Positions 29,285 to 43,029 of a stretch of DNA of 64,000 nucleotides are shown here, in pieces. The DNA is from VFJQ01 sp044226525. GTDB lineage: Bacteria; Verrucomicrobiota; Verrucomicrobiia; Chthoniobacterales; Chthoniobacteraceae. Every line of letters begins with the position of its first letter. Position 1 is the stretch's first letter. Location: positions 62,001 to 126,000 of the forward strand of contig JBGAGV010000016.1 in NCBI GenBank assembly GCA_044226525.1, read 5' to 3'. The notes beneath the pieces were generated by a model. The model did no database searches and had not been told where the DNA came from. It was given only the letters and a program-made list of their open reading frames with translations. The translations under genes were made by a program, and so were the position numbers.

Positions 29285-29839
29285 TTAGCTGCTGAGATTG
29301 CGCAGGCAGATCGTGCGGTTGATCCGAATCGAATACGGCGAAGCGCGCCGGGAAAACTTCGGCGCAAATGCCGCCTCGACGAAGACCTGCCCTCCCACGC
29401 GAGCCACGGTAAATGAGGTCAGGCGCTCCGCGATCCGTGAGTTATCATTGCCATCAACACGCGTGAGTTCTCCGCTTGCATAAGTATAGCGCACCTGACG
29501 CGTGGCGGCTGAGGCCTGGCCTTGGAGCAGCGGCCCAAGAATCGGGATGTTCAGGTTCGTCGAAAGCAGGCTTGGATTCACCTCGGGGAGGGTGACGTCG
29601 ATGATGCGGCTGTCTTCGGAAATGGTCACGCCGCTGGCCGACTGGAGATCGCGGGAAAGGTAGTCGCAGACCCGCAATTGCTCGTTTTGCGCACTCGCCT
29701 GGAAATCGGCCGCCATGTAGCTTCGTTGCAGGGCTACCGCCCCGGTCATTAACATTCCGAAAACTGCGATGGTGATCACTGCGGCAACCATGCCTTCCAT
29801 CAGAGTGAATCCAGCGAGGTTTTGGCTGGGTGTTTTCAT
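29285..29839 (-). CDS. Minor prepilin, PilW/PulJ-like
   Basis: A 184-residue type IV prepilin-like protein. NLAGFTLMEGMVAAVITIAVFG contains the prepilin peptidase site: cleavage after the glycine leaves F at +1 and E at +5. The ATG at 29837-29839 gives a short positively charged leader; an upstream extension of 25 codons has no leader features. The C-terminus is a small globular domain without cysteine pairs typical of PilE. It overlaps the PilV-like gene by four bases. Confidence 0.82.
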   Translation of the reverse strand: MKTPSQNLAGFTLMEGMVAAVITIAVFGMLMTGAVALQRSYMAADFQASAQNEQLRVCDYLSRDLQSASGVTISEDSRIIDVTLPEVNPSLLSTNLNIPILGPLLQGQASAATRQVRYTYASGELTRVDGNDNSRIAERLTSFTVARVGGQVFVEAAFAPKFSRRASPYSIRINRTICLRNLSS

Positions 29840-30408
29840 TTCAAAATTCCTCCCAGTGCCACGACCGTGGAAACTTCCCGCACCCGGACGCGCGGAGTCT
29901 GGCGACTGATCCACTCCACCCGCACATCGACCCGCACACCCGTAATCTCGCGGAGGGAAAATCCAGCCGGTGGCTCGGACACGGTGGTGATGGTGCCGTC
30001 CGAAGTGCGCTCGACGCAGAGGGGCGACGGCGCGGGCGAGACGGCGGGATACGGCGTCACGGTGATCCGCTCACGCGCGGCCGCAAGGACTTCTACATTG
30101 GAACACGACGCCCCCAGAATGCGGTCACGGACGGCATTCACATCGGTCACTTGCGACCAGCCTCCGGAACGCACGCATTCCAGCCGCTCCTGGACGAGTT
30201 GATTCGCCACCACGGTCTCGCGCTGCACGGCAAGGACGCGGCTACAATGGAGGCTCACCGCCGCCAAGCCGGCAAATCCAAACGAACAAATCCCCATCGA
30301 AATAATCAATTCCGCCATCGTGCCCCCGGCGCGATCGTGCCGAGCCCGCGGCAGCCTCGAGCCAGGGGCGGGGGAGGCAGTGGGGGTGCCGTTTTTCTCC
30401 ATTTTCAT
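29836..30408 (-). CDS. Minor prepilin, PilV-like
   Basis: A 190-residue prepilin-like protein. The cleavage region is DRAGGTMAELIISMGICSFG: cleavage between the glycines puts E at +5, as in other type IV pilins, although F at +1 is replaced by G. The ATG at 30406-30408 (MKMEKNGTP) is chosen; a further ATG lies two codons later and another 21 codons upstream. It is the first gene of the trio, and a small hairpin followed by seven T residues sits just before its start codon. No major pilin or assembly ATPase is in the window. Confidence 0.75.
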   Translation of the reverse strand: MKMEKNGTPTASPAPGSRLPRARHDRAGGTMAELIISMGICSFGFAGLAAVSLHCSRVLAVQRETVVANQLVQERLECVRSGGWSQVTDVNAVRDRILGASCSNVEVLAAARERITVTPYPAVSPAPSPLCVERTSDGTITTVSEPPAGFSLREITGVRVDVRVEWISRQTPRVRVREVSTVVALGGILK

Positions 30409-30412
30409 GAAC

Positions 30413-30432
30413 AAAAAAAGGCCGCACAGGCC
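30413..30432 (-). terminator. Hairpin with T-run in the leader of the prepilin genes
   Basis: On the minus strand GGCC-TGTGC-GGCC (30420-30432) is followed directly by seven T residues (30413-30419) and then, after four bases, the ATG of the PilV-like gene. The stem is only four base pairs, so termination would be weak. It could be an attenuator in the leader or chance. The rest of the 270-base gap to 30678 shows no gene and no clear promoter. Confidence 0.3.
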
Positions 30433-30678
30433 ATGCGTCCCCCGAAACATGCGACACGGTTTTTCCGCCAATCAGATTACGGATAAACCAATGCGGCTTC
30501 TACGGAGACACTCGCAGTCATCATCCCGATAAAACCAGCCTATCAAGAACATCAACAACGACTTATAAAGGACCATTCCATTCAATTTCCTTTCCGTCCC
30601 ACTCCTCCGACTTTCCGTCGAAGCCGGAGCCCACTCAGCTGACCATTTTTTGCTATCGTCGGCAACAGCCCCTAAGGC

Positions 30679-31617
30679 TCAGTGCATCTCCACCGCGCAC
30701 GTGCCCAGACCGCCGCGGTAGTAGTTGAACTGCACGTTGGGATGATCGGCCAGCAGCGACATCGGAACGCAGCTCGTCGGCAACTTCTTCGAAATGAGGA
30801 AGGCGGTGAGGCGCTGACCGAAAGGGTTGTCGTGCGTGCCTGCCTGCCAGATGGAGACCTTCTCGGCTTTCCAAGTCTCGACTGGCCCCACCGTGATGGC
30901 CTTCGTCGGAACCATGGAGATATTGCCGCCACCGCTGGTGCGCGCGTTTTGCGCGATCGTGAGCGGGTGCAGATCGACGACGCGGGTGGCCAGCTTGCGA
31001 TACTCAGCCGGTGTCGGCGGCTGGTTCTTGTATTTGCCTTTGCGCGGGAGCGGGTCGTTGAAGGCCCAGTGCTTCACATCGCCCTGGCCGCCTTGCATCA
31101 CCGCGCAGCGGACGCCGGCGTCGTAGGTCTTGGTGTAAGCAGCGGTATCGGCCTTCGGGAAGTGCAGGTGCGAATCGGGCATGCGCTGCTTCTTCGGGAT
31201 CTTGTGGAAGCACATCTCGCGATCCGCCTTCTCGAAGCTGAGCGGGTGCGAAACCGGCATCTCCTTGCCGGTCTCGACGTCGAACCATTCATCCATGCCC
31301 CAGAAGTGCCCGCTGCGAATATCGAGCCCGAGTTCGGTCACGAGCCGCGCGACGAGCGGGAGCTGTTCGGTGGGCCCGATCGGGCCGCAGATGCCCACCG
31401 GGTTGTCGTCCGTGCTTTGTTTCCACGCCGTGATGTATTCGAGCGCTTCGGCGAGATAGAAATCCTCGAGCGAATCGTAAAAGACGACGCGGAACCCGGG
31501 CCGCGAGAGTTTCTCGACATCGCGCGGCGTGAGACGGGCGACTTCATCGACGATGTCGAGCGGCAGGCAGGTGTAATCCCACCAATCGGGGGAGATGCTG
31601 GAGGTGCGGTAGTTCAT
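30679..31617 (-). CDS. NagB-like sugar-phosphate isomerase/deaminase, divergent
   Basis: A 312-residue protein of the glucosamine-6-phosphate isomerase/6-phosphogluconolactonase fold. Landmarks are GPIGPTEQ (79-84) for phosphate binding and GMDEWF (107-112) with D109 where NagB has its DE pair. In the core motif GQGDVKHWAFNDP (177-189) the histidine H183 is kept, but the position equivalent to NagB Asp141 reads Val181, with an aspartate one position before, and Glu148 reads Asp188. The reaction may therefore differ. It overlaps the PIG-L deacetylase gene by four bases, suggesting an amino-sugar pathway together. Confidence 0.7.
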   Translation of the reverse strand: MNYRTSSISPDWWDYTCLPLDIVDEVARLTPRDVEKLSRPGFRVVFYDSLEDFYLAEALEYITAWKQSTDDNPVGICGPIGPTEQLPLVARLVTELGLDIRSGHFWGMDEWFDVETGKEMPVSHPLSFEKADREMCFHKIPKKQRMPDSHLHFPKADTAAYTKTYDAGVRCAVMQGGQGDVKHWAFNDPLPRKGKYKNQPPTPAEYRKLATRVVDLHPLTIAQNARTSGGGNISMVPTKAITVGPVETWKAEKVSIWQAGTHDNPFGQRLTAFLISKKLPTSCVPMSLLADHPNVQFNYYRGGLGTCAVEMH

Positions 31618-32384
31618 TTGCGGTTGGAGAGATATTTTTTGGCGAGGGCGTCGCGCAGGGGATCATCGTTTTCGGCACCGAAACCGTAGTGCAAATGGCG
31701 CGTCCACCCTTCGGCGTGCTGAAACTTTTTGCTTTGCCGGCCGAGCGCGCGGGAGAAGGCGTCCATCGTCTTGAGGTAACTCTCCTGCCCTTGCGTAGCG
31801 TCGAGCCACTCTTTCTGCGAGGCGTGACAGGCGAGCGCCTGGCGTTTCGTCTCGTGAACGCTGGTCGTATCCACGAGGAGTTCCGGCTTCACCGGTTCGC
31901 GCAACGGTGTGCACTGACCGTGCGGCATGGCGTGGTAGACCGTGCAGGGCGTGAGGTCTGGCTGGCGCTGCGGAACGGAGCGGAAATTCGGGATTCCGCG
32001 TGAGAACGCTGCCGTCACCGCAAGCCGCGCGACGATCATGTGATCTTCCATGTAGTCCGCGAGCGCATGAGTCAGCACGACCGTGGGCCGTGCCGCGCGC
32101 ACCACCGCGGTGAGCCGCCGAATATTCGCCTCGTTATAAAAGACCATCATGTCGTCGCAGAATGGCGCATACCATTTCGCGCCGAGCACCTTCGCCGCGT
32201 CCCGTGCTTCCCTGCGCCGCACCCGTGCGGTCTGCGCGGCAGACATCACCGTGCTGCCCATGTTGCCGGTGCAGACGTTGATGTAATGAATGTCCCAGCC
32301 AGCGGCCTCGAGTTGGAGCAGCGTGCCGGCCATGACAAATTCGATGTCATCGGGATGGGCGGCAATGGCGAGGGCGGAAGGCAT
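31614..32384 (-). CDS. PIG-L family deacetylase (LmbE-like)
   Basis: A 256-residue zinc-dependent deacetylase. The AHPDDIEF motif at about 8-15 holds the metal ligands H and D, and THALADYMEDH carries the third ligand region. Members remove acetyl groups from N-acetylglucosamine-type sugars. The ATG at 32382-32384 fits MPSALAIAAHPDD; a frame extension of 20 codons is unlikely. It is translated just before the NagB-like gene (ATGA overlap), so a deacetylate-then-isomerise route is a reasonable inference. Confidence 0.85.
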   Translation of the reverse strand: MPSALAIAAHPDDIEFVMAGTLLQLEAAGWDIHYINVCTGNMGSTVMSAAQTARVRRREARDAAKVLGAKWYAPFCDDMMVFYNEANIRRLTAVVRAARPTVVLTHALADYMEDHMIVARLAVTAAFSRGIPNFRSVPQRQPDLTPCTVYHAMPHGQCTPLREPVKPELLVDTTSVHETKRQALACHASQKEWLDATQGQESYLKTMDAFSRALGRQSKKFQHAEGWTRHLHYGFGAENDDPLRDALAKKYLSNRK

Positions 32385-32455
32385 AGGGCAGATCAGCGTT
32401 TGTGTGGCATCTGAGCGATACTTGACCGATTTGTCCAGCCGCACCGTGCGTGTTT

Positions 32456-33091
32456 TTACGAACGCACCGCCCGCACGAATGCTTCGGCTCTGGAGCGCAA
32501 CGTCGCCCAGTCGCGCTTTTTCAAAATGTCCTTCGACACGAGCGAAGACCCGGCGCCGAGCGCGACGCAGCCGGCCTCGATCAACTCCTTGGCGTTTTCG
32601 GGCGTGACGCCGCCGGTGGGAATGATTTGCAGCATGGGCAGCGGCGCGAGCACGGCTTTGACGTAGCTGGGGCCGGCAAATTCGGCCGGAAAGAGCTTGA
32701 TGAAATCGGCGCCGCTCTCGTGCGCGGTGAGCATTTCCGTAGGCGTGAACGCACCGGCCGCGATCGGCTTGCCATAGCGGTTGGCAAGGCGGATGACGTC
32801 GGGCTTGGTGACTGGCGTGACGACGAATTCCGCGCCAGCAAGGATGGCGGCGCGGCAGGTTTCCGGGTCGAGCACGCTGCCGACGCCCATGAGGATTTTC
32901 GAACCGAAACGCGCGGTCACGTCACCGATGACCTGTAGAGCATTGGGTGTAGTCATCGTCACTTCCATGGCGGTGACGCCCCCCGCATAGAGCGCCTCGG
33001 CGGCTTCGATGAGTTGATCGGAGGAGTCGGCCCGAATAATGGCGATGATGCCCGGGTCGAGCAGACGGCGAATGATGGCGGTCTTTTGCAT
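32456..33091 (-). CDS. eda: 2-keto-3-deoxy-6-phosphogluconate aldolase (bifunctional KDPG/KHG aldolase)
   Basis: A 211-residue class I aldolase. R20 in AIIRADS, E43 in AMEVTM and the Schiff-base lysine K132 in FIKLFPAE match the family; GSVLDPET and PTGGVTPEN are typical binding loops. It cleaves KDPG to pyruvate and glyceraldehyde-3-phosphate in the Entner-Doudoroff and uronate pathways, which suits a lineage that degrades uronic acid polymers. The ATG at 33089-33091 is chosen; the longer open frame runs into mutY sequence. It lies 71 bases upstream of the deacetylase gene. Confidence 0.9.
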   Translation of the reverse strand: MQKTAIIRRLLDPGIIAIIRADSSDQLIEAAEALYAGGVTAMEVTMTTPNALQVIGDVTARFGSKILMGVGSVLDPETCRAAILAGAEFVVTPVTKPDVIRLANRYGKPIAAGAFTPTEMLTAHESGADFIKLFPAEFAGPSYVKAVLAPLPMLQIIPTGGVTPENAKELIEAGCVALGAGSSLVSKDILKKRDWATLRSRAEAFVRAVRS

Positions 33092-33141
33092 GGAAGTTGC
33101 GGAATCGGAAGCCTGACGGTCGAGAGCAGGCGCGAACAGTC

Positions 33142-34140
33142 TTAAAGGCTGGACACCAGCAAGGCGCGAATGGCGCGGCGGTGAGGAGCGGTCAGGGCGA
33201 GTGTTTCGAGAGCGGCCCGGGGAATCCAGGATTGATTCGGCTCGAGATCGCGCGGAGGAGGCATGCGGAAGACGCGCAGGGTGACCCGGTGATTGGTGAA
33301 TGGATATTCGGCGCGGTGCAGCGGTTCCTGCCCTGGAGCAGCCTCCAGGCGGGGAAGTTTCCATAGTCCGCGCCAGCGAGAACCGGTCTGTTGCTCAAGA
33401 AGGATGGCATCCTCCCGCACTGTCCAGGCACACGGCTCGTCGAGTTCGACTGTGCGGGCGCGGGCTCGTTTAAGCGGGAGTTTCTCCGGCTCCTCAGCGG
33501 CGCAAAAGTCACGGATCGGACAAATCAGGCACTGTGGTGTGCGCGGCGTGCAAAGCAGTGCGCCGAGTTCCATCAAGGCTGAGGTGTAGAGCCGTCCGCC
33601 GCGCGGCGGCAGCAATGCTTCGGCCGTCTGCCACAGCAATTCCTGCCCCTCGCGGCTATCGGCGAGAATTTGCAGGTCGAGCACCCGGGCGAGGACCCGG
33701 GCGATGTTTCCGTCGACGGTGGCCACGGACCGGTCGAACGCAAACGAAGCAATCGCGCCGACGGTGTAACGGCCGACACCGGGCAACTCGACAATGGCGT
33801 CCACGTCGTCCGGCAGCACGCCGCCGTGTTTTTCCACCACCAGCTTCGCGGCGCGATGCAAATTGCGCGCTCGGGAATAGTATCCAAGGCCCTGCCAGAG
33901 CGAAAGCACGTCGGCTTCCTCGGCGGCCGCAAGGGTGGCGAAGTCCGGGAAACGCTGCATCCAGCGCTCAAAATACGGAATGACCGTGGCGACCTGCGTC
34001 TGCTGCAGCATGAACTCCGACACCAGCACGGCGTAGGGCGACGTATCGCGCCGCCACGGCAGGTCGCGGCCATGGACGCGGAACCACGCGGTCAATAGCG
34101 TGCGAAATGGCTTTGGGTCAGGCAGGTTCGTGCTGTTCAC
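33142..34140 (-). CDS. mutY: A/G-specific adenine DNA glycosylase
   Basis: A 332-residue MutY that removes adenine opposite 8-oxoguanine. Catalytic E42 is in VSEFMLQQTQV, the helix-hairpin-helix motif is ELPGVGRYTVGAI, D143 is in VDGNIARVL, and the 4Fe-4S cysteines are C197, C204, C207 and C213 (C-x6-C-x2-C-x5-C). A NUDIX-like C-terminal domain follows (SRWRGLWKLPR). The start is uncertain: a GTG at 34138-34140 is preferred because it leaves the divergent rnhC start free, but an ATG at 34180-34182 would add 14 residues and overlap it. Confidence 0.92.
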   Translation of the reverse strand: MNSTNLPDPKPFRTLLTAWFRVHGRDLPWRRDTSPYAVLVSEFMLQQTQVATVIPYFERWMQRFPDFATLAAAEEADVLSLWQGLGYYSRARNLHRAAKLVVEKHGGVLPDDVDAIVELPGVGRYTVGAIASFAFDRSVATVDGNIARVLARVLDLQILADSREGQELLWQTAEALLPPRGGRLYTSALMELGALLCTPRTPQCLICPIRDFCAAEEPEKLPLKRARARTVELDEPCAWTVREDAILLEQQTGSRWRGLWKLPRLEAAPGQEPLHRAEYPFTNHRVTLRVFRMPPPRDLEPNQSWIPRAALETLALTAPHRRAIRALLVSSL

Positions 34141-34154
34141 TGTGGACGATCTAT

Positions 34155-35147
34155 ATGCCTTCCGGCTCGTCCGAACCACCATCGCAGAAAACCAAAGCCA
34201 TGCACGTCTGCCCGCTCACGCGTGAGCAGGCAGAGAAACTTCGCGCCATCCTTACCGAACGCGGGTGGAAATTCGCCGAGCGGCCCTACATGCTTTTCTT
34301 CGCCGACGGACCGAAGGTGAATGTCTCGGTCTATGAAAAAGGACCGAAGATTGTCGTAGCCGGTAAAGGGACGGAGGAGTTCGTGCAGTTCACGCTCGAA
34401 CCGGAGATTCTCGGCGAAGCGAAGATGGGTTACGAGGAAGTGCACAACCCGGAAATGTTCGAGCCGCACTTTGGCATCGATGAAAGCGGCAAGGGCGATT
34501 TCTTCGGGCCGCTGGTCATCGCCGGCTGTTATACCGACCGCGACATCGCGCACAGTTTCATGCAGGCGGGCATCCAGGACAGCAAACGCATCACTTCAGA
34601 TAAAGCCATCCGGGACTTTGCAGAACTGATTCGCGATACTCCCGGCGTGGCGACCAAGGTCATTGTCCTCGTGCCGCAGCGTTACAACGAGATGTATGCG
34701 AACTTCGACAACCTCAACCGGCTGCTCGCCTGGGGGCACGCCGCAGTCATCGGCGACCTCCAGCAGATGCAACCCGATTGCCCCCGCGCCCTGAGCGATC
34801 AATTCGCCAATCCGAAGCTCATCACGACCGCTCTAAAAAAGCGCAACGTCGAGATCCAACTCGACGCACGCACCAAGGCGGAAAGCGATCTGGCGGTCGC
34901 GGCCGCATCCATTCTCGCGCGCGACGCTTTTGTTTCCTGGATGGACCGGACGGGGCGCGAACTGAACCAGAAAATCCCGCGCGGCTCTTCCGATCCGCGG
35001 GTCAAAATCCTCGCCCGCGAACTCGTCGCCGCACATGGACCAGACTACCTGATGCAGGTGGCCAAAACCCATTTTAAAACGGCTCACGAAGTCGCACCGG
35101 ATCGTTACGAACTGCGGGTCAGCACTTATCGTCCGCGCGCTTCCTGA
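34155..35147 (+). CDS. rnhC: Ribonuclease HIII
   Basis: A 330-residue RNase HIII, which removes RNA from RNA-DNA hybrids. The N-terminal TBP-like substrate-binding domain is followed by the catalytic domain opening FGIDESGKGDFFGPLVIAG, with D109 and E110 as first metal ligands (the DE pair that distinguishes HII and HIII), then QDSKRITSDK and DARTKAESDLAVAAASILAR. The start could be ATG 34155 or, less likely, 34200 (MHVCPLTREQ). It is divergent from mutY with a very short gap, so promoters must lie partly inside coding sequence. Confidence 0.9.
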   Translation: MPSGSSEPPSQKTKAMHVCPLTREQAEKLRAILTERGWKFAERPYMLFFADGPKVNVSVYEKGPKIVVAGKGTEEFVQFTLEPEILGEAKMGYEEVHNPEMFEPHFGIDESGKGDFFGPLVIAGCYTDRDIAHSFMQAGIQDSKRITSDKAIRDFAELIRDTPGVATKVIVLVPQRYNEMYANFDNLNRLLAWGHAAVIGDLQQMQPDCPRALSDQFANPKLITTALKKRNVEIQLDARTKAESDLAVAAASILARDAFVSWMDRTGRELNQKIPRGSSDPRVKILARELVAAHGPDYLMQVAKTHFKTAHEVAPDRYELRVSTYRPRAS

Positions 35148-35218
35148 CGCCCTGCGTGGAACAATTTCACTAAGACAGGCTTGCGTCCTGCCAAGCGGGA
35201 AGCTATGGCTCCGCAAAT

Positions 35219-35563
35219 ATGGGAACACTTACGAAAAGGGAACTCGTAGTCGAGATCGCGAATGAAACAGGGCTCGTGCAGCATCAGGTTTTTGAGGTGG
35301 TGCAGCGGACCTTGGATCATATCACCGACGCTCTGGCCAAGGGAGACACTGTAGAACTGCGCAACTTCGGCATCCTCGAAGTGCGGCTCACCAAGCCGCG
35401 CGTCGGGCGCAATCCGAACCAACCGGGCAGCAGTTTCGTCATCCCCGCGCGGGCCACGGTGAAGTTCAAAGCCGGCAAGATCATGCGCCAGAAGGTGTCG
35501 AAACTTTCGGCGGTGCTGAAGGCAGCAGCCAAGGACGGGGCCGAAGACGAGAGCGACGAATAG
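35219..35563 (+). CDS. HU/IHF-family DNA-binding protein
   Basis: A 114-residue nucleoid protein. LTKRELVVEIANETGL begins the dimerisation helices, GDTVELRNFGILEVR is the family core strand, and RVGRNPNQPG is the proline-containing DNA-bending arm. The last 15-20 residues (AAKDGAEDESDE) are an acidic tail beyond the usual 90-100 residue length. The ATG at 35219 is chosen; a nearby ATG at 35205 is out of frame. It stands between rnhC and the large uvrA gene. Confidence 0.9.
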   Translation: MGTLTKRELVVEIANETGLVQHQVFEVVQRTLDHITDALAKGDTVELRNFGILEVRLTKPRVGRNPNQPGSSFVIPARATVKFKAGKIMRQKVSKLSAVLKAAAKDGAEDESDE

Positions 35564-35605
35564 GCAGGACACGGTTCGTTTCGTCGGTCGGGTTGCGAAA
35601 GCGTA

Positions 35606-35623
35606 GCACGCGGGCGAGCGTGC
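35606..35623 (+). terminator. Possible hairpin after the HU-type gene
   Basis: GCACGC (35606-35611) and GCGTGC (35618-35623) form a six-base-pair GC-rich stem with a six-base loop, followed by ACACCTTTT. It lies 42 bases after the HU stop and 13 before the uvrA start. It could weakly terminate the HU transcript or be a copy of a small repeat. No long T-run follows. Confidence 0.3.
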
Positions 35624-35636
35624 ACACCTTTTGCCC

Positions 35637-41151
<5,515 letters not shown>

Positions 41152-41162
<11 letters not shown>

Positions 41163-41565
41163 GCGAACCAGCTTCGCGGCCTCGCTGCTCGCGCAGCGTC
41201 CGCTCTGCCTCGCGCTCAGCGCAGCCGCAGCCGCTCACCTTGCCGCCAACGCGGCGGGTTTGACCGGATGGGTCTGTCCGTGGAAAGCAGCCACCGGCAT
41301 CCCCTGCCCCGGCTGCGGGCTCACCCGTGCGACGATCCGCTTGGCGCACGGCGAATTGGGCGAAGCCATGCACCTGCATCCCTTCGCGCCAGTCGCGATG
41401 ACCGGGATCACGCTCATCGTGGCTGCGGCACTCCTGCCTGCTCCGCTCCGCACCCGGCTGGTGCATGGAGTCGCCCGCCTCGATCCCGACGGGCTGACCA
41501 GCAAACTCCTGCTTCTCGCGCTGCTCGGGTTCTGGCTGGTGAAATTGGCGCTCGACTTCAGGTGA
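41152..41565 (+). CDS. DUF2752 membrane protein
   Basis: A 137-residue membrane protein with about three hydrophobic segments (20-40, 78-96 and 115-135). The CPGCGLTR sequence at 52-59 in GIPCPGCGLTRATIR is the hallmark of DUF2752, a family with no established function. The start overlaps the uvrA end by 11 bases, so it is cotranscribed, although a repair role is not implied. The following gene begins 55 bases downstream. Confidence 0.8.
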
Positions 41566-41620
41566 CGGGAAACATTACACACAGCCCTTCCACCACGTAA
41601 CCAACACCAGAATACCAACC

Positions 41621-41875
41621 ATGTTTGCCTTACTTGCTACACTCTGCGGAATCGGCAGTCTCGTTTGCCTGATCATCATGGTCATCCCGCTCTTTCAGGA
41701 AAAGGGCGCACTGCACGGCATTCTCGGCATCATCTGCGGCCTCTATACTTTCATCTGGGGCTGGATGAACGCGACGCGCCTGGGCAAGAAAAACATCATG
41801 CTCATCTGGACCGCGTGCTTCGCGGGCGGCATCATCTTCAACGTGATTGCCGGGATCGCTGCTTCGCGCGGCTAG
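41621..41875 (+). CDS. Small membrane protein
   Basis: An 84-residue protein with two or three hydrophobic helices (about 5-25, 32-48 and 60-80), a short loop MNATRLGKKN and no charged catalytic residues. It resembles small unannotated membrane proteins with a GIICGLYTFIWGWMNA segment. The stop shares the palindrome CTAG (41872-41875) with the stop of the convergent methyltransferase gene, so the two coding ends overlap by four bases. Function unknown. Confidence 0.65.
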   Translation: MFALLATLCGIGSLVCLIIMVIPLFQEKGALHGILGIICGLYTFIWGWMNATRLGKKNIMLIWTACFAGGIIFNVIAGIAASRG

Positions 41876-42930
41876 TCCAGGTCGAGCGACCGGCGGGCAT
41901 CGCCCGCAAAAGCAAAACCTGCCAGCGGCCGGCCGAGTCCGCGCCCCAGGGCGAGCGCTTTGAACGACCGCCCGAGCATGGTCGGGTGCGAAAGGGTCTG
42001 AAACTCGCGCATGTCACGCGGATCGGGACGTTCTCCTTCGACAAAATGCAGGCGCGCCAAGCCCGTCAGAAAATGGTGCTGATCGGTAAAGCCCAGCAGG
42101 TCGAGACCGCTCGCACTGGCGAGCGCGGTGAAATCAATATGCGCCGTCAGGTCGGCTTCTCCCGGTGCAGTCAGCAGGTCCACTCGCCGGTGTGAAGCAA
42201 TCGCTTCGAGCGTGCCGTTCGGAGGAAGATCGGCACGCGTGTAGCCGTAGTCGATCGCAAGGACGACGCCACGGATGACCTTGGCCGCGAGCGCCTTTAT
42301 CCAGTCGAGCGCCTCGAGGTTGATCTCACGCGTGGCAACCGATCCACCGAAATGCTCGCGCAACCGGTCATCCGAAAGCGAGACATCCACCCAGCCAAAC
42401 CCATCGCCTTCGACCGCGACCGCTCGCTCGTGCCATTCGCCATCGACCCGGTGAAGCAGATGCACCGGAAACGCATCGAGCAATTCGTTCGAGTAGTGAA
42501 TCCCCACGAACGGCTCCAGCGCCTCGACGCTCTCCACCCAACGCACCTCGCGCCCGGCCAGCTTCGCCTCCTGAAGCGCACGCCAATGCGGCGATGGCTC
42601 GATGATCGTCAGCCGATCAGGAAACCCCGCCGGCAGGGCTGACAGCACATCCGCTGCCAGCGTCCCATCGTGCGCCCCCTGTTCGACCAGCGTGAAATCC
42701 GCGGGCCTTCCGAGTTTTTCCCAGATCTCGGTAAACTGCCGCGCCAGCAGCGCCCCGAAGAGCGGCCCCACGCTCACGCTCGTAAAGAAATCCCCCTTCC
42801 GCCCAATCTTCGCCCGTCCGCTCGCGTAATAGCCATGTTGCGGATCGTAAAGCGCCCGCGCCATGAAGTCGCGAAACCGCATTGGTCCTTGGGCCTCGAT
42901 TTCGGAACGAAGAATTTCTGCCAGCGACAT
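41872..42930 (-). CDS. SAM-dependent methyltransferase, MidA/NDUFAF7-like
   Basis: A 352-residue enzyme of the class I SAM-methyltransferase group related to mitochondrial NDUFAF7 (arginine methylation of a complex I subunit). Motifs are YDPQHGYY (28-35), GDFFTS (46-51), LVEQGAHDGT (81-90) for the glycine-rich SAM-binding loop and HYSNELLDAFPV. The ATG at 42928-42930 is chosen; a GTG six codons upstream is possible. It is divergent from the penicillin-binding protein gene, with 99 bases between start codons. Whether the target is NuoD-like is not visible. Confidence 0.82.
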   Translation of the reverse strand: MSLAEILRSEIEAQGPMRFRDFMARALYDPQHGYYASGRAKIGRKGDFFTSVSVGPLFGALLARQFTEIWEKLGRPADFTLVEQGAHDGTLAADVLSALPAGFPDRLTIIEPSPHWRALQEAKLAGREVRWVESVEALEPFVGIHYSNELLDAFPVHLLHRVDGEWHERAVAVEGDGFGWVDVSLSDDRLREHFGGSVATREINLEALDWIKALAAKVIRGVVLAIDYGYTRADLPPNGTLEAIASHRRVDLLTAPGEADLTAHIDFTALASASGLDLLGFTDQHHFLTGLARLHFVEGERPDPRDMREFQTLSHPTMLGRSFKALALGRGLGRPLAGFAFAGDARRSLDLD

Positions 42931-43029
42931 CGGCGCTGCCAGTAGCACAACGCACCTTTTCGCGCGACTCCTGCTCCTCCGCTCTCAGCTTGCGCGGACG
43001 CTCCCTCTGTGGGACTTACTCCTTCGCTC

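Noticed and set aside
30560..30665. A cyclic-di-GMP riboswitch-like string (GTGGGACGGAAAGG on the minus strand) upstream of the prepilin genes
   Set aside because: The other conserved parts, including the GCAAAGCC-type and AAACC elements, are not present.
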